This document shows, in pieces, positions 15,479 through 24,415 of a stretch of 64,000 nucleotides of DNA. Position numbers and translations under genes: made by a program. Where the stretch lies: positions 26,518-90,517 of the forward strand of contig JAEAMQ010000012.1 in NCBI GenBank assembly GCA_016901395.1, in the 5' to 3' direction. The notes beneath the pieces were generated by a model. It ran no database searches, was not told the origin of the DNA, and saw only the letters and a program-made list of their open reading frames with translations. Source of the DNA: Prevotella sp. Its GTDB lineage: Bacteria > Bacteroidota > Bacteroidia > Bacteroidales > Bacteroidaceae. How positions within the stretch are numbered: the first letter of the stretch is position 1; the number at the start of each line of letters is the position of its first letter.

Positions 15479-16132
15479 TTAATAGTTCTCAGCGTGAACC
15501 TCGAAGAAACTCTGTGGATGATCGCAAACGGGGCATACTGCAGGAGCCTGCTTGCCAACTACGATATGGCCACAGTTGCGGCACTTCCAGATGGCATCAC
15601 CGTCCTTAGAGAACACCAGCTTGTCCTCAATGTTCTTCAACAGCTTGCGATAACGTGCCTCGTGACGCTTCTCCACAGCTGCCACACCACGGAATTTGGC
15701 TGCAATACCAAGGAAGCCTTCCTCCTTAGCCACCTTAGCCATTTCGGCATACATATCCGTCCACTCGTAGTTCTCGCCAGCAGCAGCATCGGCAAGATTT
15801 ACGGTTGTTGTGGGAACATCACCATCGTGAAGGAACTTAAACCACAGTTTGGCATGCTCTTTCTCATTGAGAGAAGTCTCGAGGAACAGAGCGCTGATCT
15901 GCTCATAACCCTCCTTCTTAGCCTTTGAAGCATAATACTGATACTTGGTATGAGCCTGGCTCTCTCCAGCGAAAGCAGCCTGAAGGTTAGCTTCCGTCTT
16001 GGTTCCCTTTAATGCCTTGGCATCAAAGGCCTGGAATTTATCAGACTTGGCGTGACATACCGGGCACTCTGCAGGTGCCTCTTCGCCTTCGTAAACATAA
16101 CCGCAAACGGTGCAAATAAATTTCTTCTTCAT
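15479..16132 (-). CDS. rbr: rubrerythrin with rubredoxin domains at both ends
   Basis: A 217-residue peroxide-scavenging di-iron protein. An N-terminal rubredoxin-like module has two CxxC pairs (CTVCGYVY and CPVCHAK, residues 8-26). A ferritin-like four-helix core (about 45-165) carries iron ligands in GESQAH and LNEKEHA. A second CxxC/CxxC rubredoxin domain (CRNCGHI and CPVCDHP) ends the protein. Classical rubrerythrins have only the C-terminal rubredoxin and reverse types only the N-terminal one. It reduces hydrogen peroxide in anaerobes. A -7 motif lies at 16161-16168 and a terminator follows, so it is a single-gene unit. Confidence 0.95.
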   Translation of the reverse strand: MKKKFICTVCGYVYEGEEAPAECPVCHAKSDKFQAFDAKALKGTKTEANLQAAFAGESQAHTKYQYYASKAKKEGYEQISALFLETSLNEKEHAKLWFKFLHDGDVPTTTVNLADAAAGENYEWTDMYAEMAKVAKEEGFLGIAAKFRGVAAVEKRHEARYRKLLKNIEDKLVFSKDGDAIWKCRNCGHIVVGKQAPAVCPVCDHPQSFFEVHAENY

Positions 16133-16160
16133 AATGTTCTTAATTAGTTGTATGGTGCTA

Positions 16161-16168
16161 CAAAGATA
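16161..16168 (-). promoter_or_regulatory. -7 promoter element of rubrerythrin
   Basis: The minus strand reads TATCTTTG, 28 bases before the rubrerythrin start. Confidence 0.65.
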
Positions 16169-16425
16169 GGGAAAATATCCTTACGTCCAAAAAGAATTGA
16201 AACTATTTATTATCCTTATGTTGTAATTTATACAGATTATAAAAAAAACAGCTATCCCACATTGTTCACAATCTGCAGAACATCTCAACACATCACACCG
16301 TGAGACTGACGACCCACCGAAATGATGAAAACAGCAAGTAGGGGCATCAACATTTTCATTGGTAATGCTTCAACATTTAATCAGGAAATAACGGGGCAGC
16401 CCTTGCCCATCTCCGACAAAATGAT

Positions 16426-16433
16426 TAATTTTG
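16426..16433 (+). promoter_or_regulatory. -7 promoter element of the MaoC-like gene
   Basis: TAATTTTG lies 28 bases before the start at 16462. Confidence 0.6.
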
Positions 16434-16461
16434 TAGGCAGAAAGAACAATTTATTTAGAAC

Positions 16462-16926
16462 ATGAAAAAACTAATTATCAACTCTTACGAGGAATTTGCC
16501 ACCCATCTTGGCAAAGAACTTGGCACATCAGAGTGGCTGCTTGTAGACCAAGACCGTATCAATCAGTTTGCCGATGCTACCCTCGACCACCAGTGGATAC
16601 ATGTCGATGTGGAGCGTGCCAAGGCAGAAAGTGCTTACAAAAGCACCATTGCCCACGGTTATCTCACCCTCTCCCTGCTGCCCCACATGTGGAATGAGAT
16701 CATAGAGGTGAACAATCTGAAGATGATGGTAAACTATGGCATGGACAAAATGCGCTTCGGCGTTCCTGTCCTCACAGGCAGCCGCATACGTCTGGTTGCC
16801 AAATTAGCCAATATCGAAAACCTGCGCGGCATCTGCAAGGCCCACATCGATTTCGCCATCGAGATCGAAGGACAGCGCAAGCCTGCCCTCAAGGGAGAGG
16901 CGCAGTTCCTCTATTATTTCGAATAA
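16462..16926 (+). CDS. MaoC-like hot-dog dehydratase
   Basis: A 154-residue hot-dog fold protein with the hydratase signature: FADATLDHQWIHVDVERA (catalytic D and H near residues 37-46) and TIAHGYLTLSLLPHMW. MaoC-like enzymes hydrate enoyl-CoA or act on related acyl thioesters. The size and the FGVPVLTGSRIRL segment match single-domain nodulation-N-like members. The gene stands alone with its own promoter motif. Its substrate is not evident from the neighbours. Confidence 0.88.
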   Translation: MKKLIINSYEEFATHLGKELGTSEWLLVDQDRINQFADATLDHQWIHVDVERAKAESAYKSTIAHGYLTLSLLPHMWNEIIEVNNLKMMVNYGMDKMRFGVPVLTGSRIRLVAKLANIENLRGICKAHIDFAIEIEGQRKPALKGEAQFLYYFE

Positions 16927-17314
16927 GAACAGGCAGAGGGGTACTCTACCTGCCAAACCCAACTCAGCCCGCGGCATTTGTCGGCTCCCGACGGAGTCTC
17001 TCAATGTCGCGGGCTGTCTGTATAAGCAGGAATCCCCAGCGACCCTGCAGCAACCCCTACCCTGGTCTCTTGGTTAGCCGGTTATCGCCACCAATCGTCA
17101 TCCCATAGGGTTTACACCTATATAATTATAGAGTAGTTCAGGAAAAATAATTGACAACCTACATAACAGCACAGCACCTTCGCTTCGCCATAATCAATAC
17201 CATCACACTGTCTGCTGTCACCATCTCTGGAAAAACAATCCCGGGAGAATTAACATTTCTCTCAAACTTCGTTAATTCGTCCTAATTCGTGAGGAGCTGC
17301 GCAAGGATTTATGT
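16927..17314. other. non-coding gap with a long hairpin
   Basis: No gene is seen in this gap. The notable feature is a long hairpin at 16965-17016 (CAGCCCGCG...CGCGGGCTG with an inner GTCGG/CCGAC stem), which has no T-run. It may stabilise or end the MaoC-like transcript. Confidence 0.45.
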
Positions 17315-17322
17315 ACCTTTGT
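17315..17322 (+). promoter_or_regulatory. -7 promoter element of PBP4-type gene
   Basis: TACCTTTG lies 26 bases before the TTG start at 17349, so the transcript probably begins just upstream of that start. Confidence 0.65.
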
Positions 17323-17348
17323 AGATACACTAAATAAAGTATAGTATT

Positions 17349-18590
17349 TTGAAACCGACACATACCCTTACCCATTGGATTGTTTTCTCATTAACTACCC
17401 TGTTCATCATGGGGTGTGGCAACCCTGAAAAGAAGACTGCACATATAGCCATCTCCACGACAAAATCGCGCGATACCATCATCGACGGTGCCTTGCGCCA
17501 ACGTCTCAGCGATTTTGCAGCGGCCCCACGTGCCCGCGGACAGTTTGGCTTCTATGTCTATGACCTCACCGCCGACAAGCCGGTCTATGGGGTCAACGAG
17601 CATCAAGCCCTGCCCTCGGCATCGTGCATGAAACTGCTGAGTGGTGTGGCGGGAATCCATCTGTTGGGACCCAAGCATCTATACTATTCCACGATATACA
17701 CCCGTGGGCAAATCAGCGGTGACACCCTCCATGGAGACATTGCCTTCAAGGCAGACCTCGACCCACAATTGCAGGGCGCAGACCTGACCATGTTTGCCCA
17801 GGCCTTGAAGCGCAAGGGCATTCGGAAGTTTGATGGTCGGCTATATGTTGACCTGCTGTTACAAGAGCCTGTGAGGAGTGAACCTCATTGGTATCCCTGG
17901 GACTTGAGTTTCTCACGCTATGGAGTGCTCTACAAGGGGGCACCCCGGGTAGCAAAGGAACTGAAGGCCGCCCTCCGCAACCAAGGCATCAGCGTAGCCG
18001 ACAGCCAAGTGGTCATGGGGCGTGTTCCCCGCGGATCACAGGGTGTTTTCCGCTACTACAGGTCAATAGACCGTGTGACACGGCGGATGTGGAAAAACAG
18101 TTCGAACACACAAGCGACCTCATTACTCTACACCATCGGCCATCATGTTGACCCCAAGGCAGAGCCCACCAAGGCGGGTGTGGCCTACCTGCGTGCATTC
18201 ATGCGTGACAGTCTCGGGCTCAAAGACACCTCATTGGTCATCCATGACGCCTGTGGACTATGCACACACAATCATCTTTCACCGGCAGCCCTTACCACAG
18301 TCCTGCGATATGGGTATCACCACAAGCCCATTTATCACATGCTCTATAACGAACTGTCCATCGCAGGAGTGGACGGCACGCTGCGTATTGAGATGGCAGG
18401 GCAAAAGACACGAGGCCGCATCCGCGCCAAGACCGGCACCCTGTCTCATCCCTACGGCATCAGTTCGCTGGCCGGATATTGCAAGGGCACCAACGGACAC
18501 ATGCTGGCCTTTGCCATCATGGATAGCGAGATGTCTGTGCTCGACGCTCGTGTGCTCCAACGGAAACTTTGCGAGGCACTTGTTGAATGA
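17349..18590 (+). CDS. dacB: D-Ala-D-Ala carboxypeptidase/endopeptidase (PBP4/DacB type), lipoprotein
   Basis: A 413-residue peptidase S13 protein with a lipoprotein signal (TLFIMGC, Cys near residue 23). Active-site motifs are S92-C-M-K95 (SxxK), the SSN of KNSSNTQA, and KTG in RAKTGTLSHPYG. PBP4 trims or cuts peptidoglycan peptide cross-links in the periplasm. The start codon is TTG at 17349. No ATG upstream keeps the signal peptide, and the promoter motif lies just before it. The usual central insert of PBP4 (domains II and III) is present but compact. The gene is transcribed alone. Confidence 0.87.
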   Translation: MKPTHTLTHWIVFSLTTLFIMGCGNPEKKTAHIAISTTKSRDTIIDGALRQRLSDFAAAPRARGQFGFYVYDLTADKPVYGVNEHQALPSASCMKLLSGVAGIHLLGPKHLYYSTIYTRGQISGDTLHGDIAFKADLDPQLQGADLTMFAQALKRKGIRKFDGRLYVDLLLQEPVRSEPHWYPWDLSFSRYGVLYKGAPRVAKELKAALRNQGISVADSQVVMGRVPRGSQGVFRYYRSIDRVTRRMWKNSSNTQATSLLYTIGHHVDPKAEPTKAGVAYLRAFMRDSLGLKDTSLVIHDACGLCTHNHLSPAALTTVLRYGYHHKPIYHMLYNELSIAGVDGTLRIEMAGQKTRGRIRAKTGTLSHPYGISSLAGYCKGTNGHMLAFAIMDSEMSVLDARVLQRKLCEALVE

Positions 18591-18940
18591 GCAAAAATCC
18601 TATCTCGCACAGGCCATCCGCGCATAAGACTTTCTGTGTGGATCGCAGGAAACAGATGCTCCACTAACATTCTCCTTCTCTGTGTTTCTGGCGAGAGGGG
18701 GTATGATATAAATCCACGAAGGAGAGCCGGCACAACCTCCATGGCAGCGGATGACACCTGGTGCCTGGCCCACTCCCGATGAAGGGGGTGTGCTGTTTGT
18801 TGAGGGAGATTGGCAACAATAATGGGAATTGTATTGACCCAACAACAAGATTAAGACGACTTACCCCAGATGAGATTTCATGGAAAACGAGGATCTGCCC
18901 ACTTATGACGGCATCTGAGAGGTTCGGGGGTTCTCTCAAT

Positions 18941-19330
18941 ATGTCGTGTTTTTTCAACAATATCACGCGCTTTTTTATTCTCACGTGAGTCGTAAAAAAC
19001 ATTGTTTTCTCCCTTCAAAGATGAAATCGTCGGGCCATTTCAGCCCTATAGGTGAGGCAAATCACGTTTTTAAGGGTGCTTTTTGGCATTTTTTCGCAGC
19101 CAAAAGGCCCAAATCGTCGTGCAATAAGGTACTAATCGCGGTGCGATTAGATAGTATTCGTCTTGCCTTTCGATAGTAATCGCAAAACCATCATTTGTCA
19201 ACATATTACAAGATACTGATTATCAGCCAATTGATTTTAGCCATTTTTTGCTCCTTTTTCGGCATTGTCGTACACGTTTTCCTTCCACGCCTTTGTTTCT
19301 AAGCTCTTTGTTCAAATTCTTTCAACAAGA
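18941..19330 (+). repeat. dispersed intergenic element, copy B
   Basis: It aligns without gaps to copy C at 49781-50170 (constant offset of 30840 bases), sharing TTTTTTCAACAA, CTTTTTTATTCTCAC, AAAGGCCCAAATCGTCGTGC and the TTTGTCAA.ATATTACAAGATACTG stretch. Its core is a three-unit 22-bp array. No coding capacity is seen. Confidence 0.8.
19122..19187 (+). repeat. 22-bp hairpin array inside element B
   Basis: Three units lie at 19122, 19144 and 19166. The first and third are diverged in their first bases, but the TAATCG/CGATTAG pairing is kept between units one and two. Confidence 0.75.
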
Positions 19331-19858
19331 ATTTACGAGTCGTTCATCTACTGGGAGGAATAGTCCAAAGAAGTTTCCTTCCCCTCATCACCTGTCAGAT
19401 TTTCAAGCAACTCTTCTGATGCTACTTCCACAAATCTGCATCAGACCACGCACAAATCCTTTTACAGTCCTATCAAAAAACGCCCCCACCCACTCCCCGT
19501 GATACCATTCGGAAAGTCCGTAGCAGCCAAGGAGATACCTCATGCTATCATTTGTGAGGTTCGTAGCAGTAGCAAGACGCTGCGTAATGCAATTTGAGGG
19601 GGATATAGCGGGAGCGCCCTACCCTGTGATACCATCCGAGAAGCTCGCAATAGTATGGGATGGGCAGGGGTCCGCACGATTGGCAGGCTGCTGGCAGACC
19701 GCTACGAAATCAAAATCTGCCGTATGGTTTCCGTCTCGTCTGTTACCCCCGTTGTTTCACAATGATGATGGCGCAAGCCAAATCGTGCGTTCACGGCGTG
19801 TGTCCTCCAAATAGCGAATATGGCGAGGGAGTATTCCCCCGCCATCAGGCCCCGTCTT

Positions 19859-21733
19859 TTAGAATACCATCTCCACACCACCCATGAAGGTGGCGCGGGG
19901 CATGGGAAATCCGGCGTTGATCTCATAGCGCTGAGCCAGCAGGTTGTCGCCACGCACCCACAGGCGCAGGTTTTTCAGGAGTTGATAGCCCACGGTGGCG
20001 TTGAGCAGACAGAAACTCTCCTGGGTCTCGGTCGTGCCCACGGCGGTGTAGAGTCCGGCGATATACTGCAGTCCGGCGTTGGCGCTCCATCGTCCGTTGG
20101 TGTAGGTGGCACCGGCAAAGCCTTTGTATTCGGGCGCGGCAATGACAGGATGCTCCATGTGGAGCCACGAGTGGTTGGTGGTGAGACTCCAGTGAGGGTT
20201 GAGGCGGTAGGCGGCCTCCAGTTCCAGACCATAGTTTTCCACTGCACCGGTATTCACATTGCGCGGCCTACCGTCCTGCATCACGGTCTGAATCATGTTG
20301 TCGCCCTTGAGATAATAGGCGTTGATACTGTAGCGCAGGCGTCCGCCGACGAGTTTCTGACTCCACGCCAGCTCATAGTTCATGAGTCGTTCGGGCTGCA
20401 GGTCGGTGTTTGAGGGTGGATACAGATACAGTTCGCGCATGGTGGGATTGCGAAATCCCTTGCTCACGGTGGCCTTCAGTTCGCCCGTCGCCATCGGTCT
20501 CACCACGAGTCCGGTCTGCGGAATCCATTCGCTGCCGGTCACGGAGTGGTGGTCCCAGCGCAGTCCGGCGTCGACGGTGAGCCATCGGGCGAGGTCCTGT
20601 CGGATGTCCACATAGCCCGCTATCTCGTTGCGATGAGATGTTCCGCTCTGCTTGTTGGATGTATCGAGCGTCTCGCCGGTCTCGATGGAGGTGTAGTAGG
20701 CGCGGCCATAGATATGCTGATAGTCGATGCCCACAGTGGTGCGGTTGCCTGCAAAGAGCTGTGCGCTCTGATACCACGACACGCCTATAAGGGCGTCGTT
20801 GGATCGGAAGTAGCGTTGTTGCGGCTGGGTGGGGTCGGTGGTGCCGTCGTTGATTTTGTGGTTTCCGAAGTTGTCATACACGCTCAGTGCACCGCTCGTG
20901 CGGCCGTAGTGGTTTTCAAGGGCGGCCGACACTGCCCCGCGGGTGATCCACTGGCGTGCACCATAGAGCGGAGCCGACACCGTACCGGGGTTGGAGGCGT
21001 TGAAATGGGTGAGGTCGGCGTCTACATACGCATTCCAATGGGCGTTGAATGCATAGCCTATTTTGGCAAAACCGCCATATTGTTCAAACCCCATCTGTGG
21101 GCGATGATTGTCGCTCCGGCCATACTGCAAGGCCACGGTGCTCGAAAATCTGCCCTTGCGGATCTGGTTGCTCACCTCGCTTTGGAACGTGCCGTAGCTT
21201 CCGGCGCCGAGGTTGAGCTGCGTCTTGATGCCGTCGCGGTGCATGCCCCGCGTGACGATATTGATGACGCCGCCCATCGCATTAGACCCATAGAGCATGG
21301 ATGCCGGACCGCGCAACACCTCCACACGGTCGGCCATGAGGGTCTGATAACTATCGGCTATGGGGTGTCCGAAGATGCCCTGATACTGCGGATGGCCATC
21401 GATGAGCACGAGAAGCTGGCCCGCTCCTCCGGAGATACCACGCATATTGATGCCGCCCGCAGCTCCGCCCGACACGCCATAACCCATCATCGAGCGCGAC
21501 GTGAGGAAGAGTCCGGGCACCTGTTGCATCAGCGTGGGCAACACATTCTGCTGTTCGTTTTGCGTGAGGGTGCCCCTGTCGATGACGGAGACGGTGTTGG
21601 GGAGATGACGAATGTCGGTGGCTTGGCGTGTGCCCGTAACCACCACGTTACCCAAGGCGACCACGGAGTCACTTTGGGCACATAGGTTCAAAGATGCTCC
21701 CAGCAGCGGGAGCATCAGCGTTAGTTTTTTCAT
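19859..21733 (-). CDS. TonB-dependent outer-membrane receptor (BtuB-like)
   Basis: A 624-residue receptor with a signal peptide ending LNLCAQ. The TonB box region is VALGNVVVTGTRQ, followed by a plug domain (NMRGISGGAGQLLVLIDG, then RVEVLRGPASMLYGSNAMGGVINIVT) and a 22-strand barrel ending in aromatic F (GGVEMVF). The size and short plug resemble BtuB or small-vitamin receptors rather than SusC. No SusD follows. It is 28 bases downstream of an ECF S-component gene, so the pair probably imports the same small molecule, perhaps a vitamin or metal chelate. The substrate is not known. Confidence 0.9.
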   Translation of the reverse strand: MKKLTLMLPLLGASLNLCAQSDSVVALGNVVVTGTRQATDIRHLPNTVSVIDRGTLTQNEQQNVLPTLMQQVPGLFLTSRSMMGYGVSGGAAGGINMRGISGGAGQLLVLIDGHPQYQGIFGHPIADSYQTLMADRVEVLRGPASMLYGSNAMGGVINIVTRGMHRDGIKTQLNLGAGSYGTFQSEVSNQIRKGRFSSTVALQYGRSDNHRPQMGFEQYGGFAKIGYAFNAHWNAYVDADLTHFNASNPGTVSAPLYGARQWITRGAVSAALENHYGRTSGALSVYDNFGNHKINDGTTDPTQPQQRYFRSNDALIGVSWYQSAQLFAGNRTTVGIDYQHIYGRAYYTSIETGETLDTSNKQSGTSHRNEIAGYVDIRQDLARWLTVDAGLRWDHHSVTGSEWIPQTGLVVRPMATGELKATVSKGFRNPTMRELYLYPPSNTDLQPERLMNYELAWSQKLVGGRLRYSINAYYLKGDNMIQTVMQDGRPRNVNTGAVENYGLELEAAYRLNPHWSLTTNHSWLHMEHPVIAAPEYKGFAGATYTNGRWSANAGLQYIAGLYTAVGTTETQESFCLLNATVGYQLLKNLRLWVRGDNLLAQRYEINAGFPMPRATFMGGVEMVF

Positions 21734-21761
21734 GAGAATTGGAATGAGTGGGAAGGGTGAC

Positions 21762-22271
21762 TTAATTTTTGAGCAATCTATTCAGGATAAACCAGCAACC
21801 GACAATCTGCAAGGCTATGCCCGGCAGTCCGATGCGCACGTCCTGCAGTGCAGCGGAGAGGCTTCCGGTCAGCGCCCACTCTGCGATGCCACCCACAAAC
21901 TGATAAAACACCACTACGGCCAGGATGAGGGGCAGGGTAGCTTTGTGGGTCTTTTCGGCCACGAAAGCGGCGGCGAGGGCCAGCAATACCGATTTGATGA
22001 GGATGATGGGCAGCATGGCAGCCATCGGCATGCCAAAGAGGGCGGAGTTGACGAGCGGTGAGAACACGGCGGTGAGGAGTCCCACTCGCCATCCGAATTT
22101 CCACGCGGCGATGAGCGTGAAGAAGTAGATGGGTAGGAATATGAAGCCGCCCTGCGGGATGAGGTGGCAGAGCTGAGGCAGCAAGATGTTGCCCACCACG
22201 AAAGCCGCAGCCCATAGATAGGTCTTGCTCTCAGTGAATGATAGTCTGTAGAGTACTGTTGTCGATTCCAT
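21762..22271 (-). CDS. ECF transporter S-component-like membrane protein
   Basis: A 169-residue integral membrane protein with about 5-6 helices. Hydrophobic segments include YLWAAAFVVGNILLPQL, IFLPIYFFTLIAAW, LIKSVLLALAAAFVA and LPGIALQIVGCWFIL. The VGNILLPQLCHLIPQGGFIFLPIY layout resembles substrate-binding S-components of energy-coupling factor importers, which work with shared EcfA/EcfT ATPase subunits encoded elsewhere. It sits between DUF1893 and a TonB receptor. I infer inner-membrane uptake of the ligand that the receptor brings across the outer membrane. Confidence 0.72.
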   Translation of the reverse strand: MESTTVLYRLSFTESKTYLWAAAFVVGNILLPQLCHLIPQGGFIFLPIYFFTLIAAWKFGWRVGLLTAVFSPLVNSALFGMPMAAMLPIILIKSVLLALAAAFVAEKTHKATLPLILAVVVFYQFVGGIAEWALTGSLSAALQDVRIGLPGIALQIVGCWFILNRLLKN

Positions 22272-22305
22272 AAGTCTATTGTTGATGATTGTTTTTGAAT
22301 TATTT

Positions 22306-22415
22306 TTTATTATTTGTTCAATAATCGTTGATTACCTAAAGCATTATCTTTTATTGTTTATTCTTTTATTATTTATTGCCTCAAGCGTTATCGTTTATTG
22401 TTTATTCTTTAATGT
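22306..22415 (-). repeat. 22-bp tandem array between DUF1893 and ECF genes
   Basis: Five 22-bp units start at 22306, 22328, 22350, 22372 and 22394, each beginning TTTATT or TTGATT. They are inverted, diverged relatives of the array at 8651-8738. The last unit overlaps the 3' end of the DUF1893 gene. Confidence 0.7.
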
Positions 22416-22837
22416 TTATTCCCCCCATTCTTGCTTTTGAAGTGTTCGAAGAGCATCTCCACCACTTCACCGGCGGTCTTGGCGGGAGCAACAATCTGTT
22501 CCAACGGACAACGCTCGTCGCCCTCGGCAATGATGATCTGGTCTACCAATGTGCCACAGGAATAGCGCATTCCAGCCGCGTCGAGCAAGGGCAGGGCCGC
22601 CCGACTCAGCACGTCGGCATAGACATCGGCAACACCTCCCACCACCATCATGCCTGCGGCAGCCTTGCCCACCACCTTGTCGGCGATGGTTGCGCCCCGC
22701 AATGTCTCCGGTTCTTCTTGCAGCAGGTCCTCCAGATCGCGTACGCCCGCCTTCCAAAACGTGCGCACACGACCTTGCCCGTCGCGCAAAACCAGCGAGC
22801 ATTTTTCCCGATGGAGGGTGTCTATCAACTTTTCCAT
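22409..22837 (-). CDS. DUF1893 domain protein
   Basis: A 142-residue protein of the DUF1893 family, related to the cytidine-deaminase fold. Visible parts are the N-terminal SLVLRDGQGRVRTFWKAGVRDL, the central ATIADKVVGKAAAGMMVVGGV and the conserved Cys in RYSCGTLVDQII. Biochemical function is not established. The minus-strand motif TAAGTTTG at 22849-22856 touches the upstream ATG-ATG pair, so the third ATG (22837) is the likely start. It heads a gene set with the ECF S-component and TonB receptor, so it may process the imported compound. Confidence 0.85.
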   Translation of the reverse strand: MEKLIDTLHREKCSLVLRDGQGRVRTFWKAGVRDLEDLLQEEPETLRGATIADKVVGKAAAGMMVVGGVADVYADVLSRAALPLLDAAGMRYSCGTLVDQIIIAEGDERCPLEQIVAPAKTAGEVVEMLFEHFKSKNGGNKH

Positions 22838-22848
22838 TGTCATCATTG

Positions 22849-22856
22849 CAAACTTA
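22849..22856 (-). promoter_or_regulatory. -7 promoter element of the DUF1893-ECF-TonB set
   Basis: The minus strand reads TAAGTTTG only 11 bases before the ATG at 22837, which implies a very short or absent leader. Confidence 0.6.
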
Positions 22857-22982
22857 CGAATAAACCACGAAATATGGAAGAAATGACGAATTTATTTTAT
22901 TCCCTCTTTCCATCCATGTGTTTGGATAAGGATTTTTTGACGAAACATCTGCAGAAAAGGGGCGAAAGCGCCATAAATTGCC

Positions 22983-22990
22983 TAACTTTG
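22983..22990 (+). promoter_or_regulatory. -7 promoter element of the short Sel1-like gene
   Basis: TAACTTTG lies 25 bases before the ATG at 23016. Confidence 0.6.
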
Positions 22991-23015
22991 CCCGTGAAAC
23001 TCAATCCTGTTGACG

Positions 23016-23360
23016 ATGAATAGCTTATGGAAATCGTTCTTCGGTTTTGCCGAAGACAACCCCAACGAGACCTACGAGGAAGCCGTGGAACGGGCCAAAC
23101 GCCTGCTCGCGGAGCACAACTATGAGGATGCCTGCCGTGTGCTGAAATATGCGGAACGGCAAAATCATGCCGAGGCGATGTACTGTCTGGCCCAGTGTTA
23201 TTGGGACGGGACGGGCGTTCGCGAGGACGCAGGCCGTGCAATTGCGCTGTGGCGGAAGTCGGCCAAGCTGGGATTTGAACCGGCCGTGAGGCGTTCGGAG
23301 GAGCTGAGAGCAGCCAAAGCACAATGTGAGAAGGAGGCCCGGAAGCCCGAGGAAGAATAA
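23016..23360 (+). CDS. short Sel1/TPR-like protein
   Basis: A 114-residue soluble protein. One clear Sel1 repeat (AMYCLAQCYWDGTGVREDAGRAIALWRKSAKLGF) follows a TPR-like helix pair (YEEAVERAKRLLAEHNYEDACRVL). The C-terminus is a charged EKEARKPEEE tail. An in-frame TTG at 23010 is a weaker start. It probably binds another protein; the partner is unknown. A decayed gene begins 11 bases after its stop. Confidence 0.75.
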   Translation: MNSLWKSFFGFAEDNPNETYEEAVERAKRLLAEHNYEDACRVLKYAERQNHAEAMYCLAQCYWDGTGVREDAGRAIALWRKSAKLGFEPAVRRSEELRAAKAQCEKEARKPEEE

Positions 23361-23371
23361 AAGGAAAACGG

Positions 23372-23884
23372 ATGGAGGACGGAACGATAGCCGCCCTGAC
23401 GCACATCGCCATCATGTAGACGATGCTCCTGTGCTGTCATGCGGTGTCGGCCCAACTGCGGGTGATGCCTGACCTCTATGACGAAACCAATCTGAACACG
23501 CTCGGTCTCACCCCGAAGGCGGGCACAGAGACTTTCACCGTGTTCAGTCTGACAGCGGAAACCGACCATTACAGCAACGGATGCGCCATCGCGGAATACC
23601 GCGGACGACTCTACGGCATGTGGCAAAGCAGTCACGCGGACGAGGACATGCCCAGCACTCGGCAGAAGCAATGCGCCGGAAATGTGGCCGACAGCCTGAT
23701 GTTTATCGTAGGATGTCCGGTAAATGAAAAGCTCCGTCAGCCCCTCGTGTTGTCGTTGAGCCGCGACGGAAAAGCCAAGCAGGCAGGATAAAGTTACCCC
23801 AAAGCCTGTGTGTCGGGAAAGATATTGTATGTGGTCTATGCCACCAACAAGGAAGATGTGCGACTCACCCGAATCCCTTTCTGA
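23372..23884 (+). pseudogene. decayed sialidase-like (BNR) gene
   Basis: A single frame runs from an ATG at 23372 to TGA at 23882-23884 but is interrupted by TAG at 23417-23419 and TAA at 23789-23791. After the first stop the sequence resembles a signal peptide (LLCCHAVSAQ). It then gives sialidase/BNR-like pieces: TVFSLTAETDHYSNG, YRGRLYGMWQSSHADEDM, and past the second stop SYPKACVSGKILYVVYATNKEDV. At about 165 codons it is far shorter than full-length members, so internal sequence has also been lost. I read it as a remnant of a secreted exo-sialidase-like gene; the family assignment is by eye. Confidence 0.65.
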
Positions 23885-23923
23885 TTCGGGGCTACCCTTA
23901 TAAATGACGTAATGACGGTGGGA

Positions 23924-24301
23924 TTACACCTCTGAGGCGATGCACTCTATCTCCACGCGTGCATTCTTCGGCAGCGTCTTGACAGCTACCGCCGACCTTG
24001 CGGGGAACGGCTGGGCAAAGAATTCGGCATAGACCTCGTTCATCTCGGCGAAATCGGCCATGTCAGCGAGAAAGACAGTGGTCTTCACCACCTGGCTCAT
24101 CGTGAGTCCTTCGGCTTCAAGTATGTGTTTTATGTTGGTGAGGCTCTGGCGGGTAAGTTCCTTGATGCCGCCCTCGGCGAAGGTGCCTGTGGCCGGAACG
24201 ACGGGCAGCTGACCGCTTACAAATACGAGGTTTCCGGCGTGAATGGCCTGACTATAAGGGCCGATGGCAGCGGGTGCCTTCTCTGTGTTGATTGCGTTCA
24301 T
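23924..24301 (-). CDS. ridA: RidA family enamine/imine deaminase
   Basis: A 125-residue YjgF/YER057c/UK114 protein. It shows the family motifs GPYSQAIHAGNLVFVSGQLP, the catalytic Arg in FPARSAVAV and the ending ARVEIECIA. RidA trimers hydrolyse reactive 2-aminoacrylate and similar enamines released by PLP enzymes. It is cytosolic and full length. A -7 motif lies at 24333-24340. It converges with the decayed gene and diverges from the PrsW-like gene. Confidence 0.95.
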   Translation of the reverse strand: MNAINTEKAPAAIGPYSQAIHAGNLVFVSGQLPVVPATGTFAEGGIKELTRQSLTNIKHILEAEGLTMSQVVKTTVFLADMADFAEMNEVYAEFFAQPFPARSAVAVKTLPKNARVEIECIASEV

Positions 24302-24332
24302 AATCTATTGTTTATGGGATAAAATAATAGTG

Positions 24333-24340
24333 CAAATGTA
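24333..24340 (-). promoter_or_regulatory. -7 promoter element of ridA
   Basis: The minus strand reads TACATTTG, 31 bases before the ridA start. Confidence 0.6.
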
Positions 24341-24415
24341 ATAAAATGATTTGAGAAGCATCCTTCTTTCCTTTAAAAAGTGGGGTTGAGACCTATGGAT
24401 TTAAGGAAATATGTT

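Larger units (their letters stand above)
18591..19858. other. 1.27-kb gene-free region
   Basis: No credible gene is visible. It contains dispersed element B (18941-19330). It also has an imperfect direct repeat beginning GTGATACCAT (about 19500 and 19626) and, at 19820-19845, a stem ATGGCG...CGCCAT that may end the TonB receptor transcript. Confidence 0.6.

Noticed and set aside
14435..15928. Plus-strand open frame of 497 codons
   Set aside because: It overlaps both the HI0933-type flavoprotein and rubrerythrin on the other strand, whose motifs are unmistakable.
20546..21685. Plus-strand open frame opposite the TonB receptor
   Set aside because: The receptor plug and barrel motifs run across the whole region on the minus strand.
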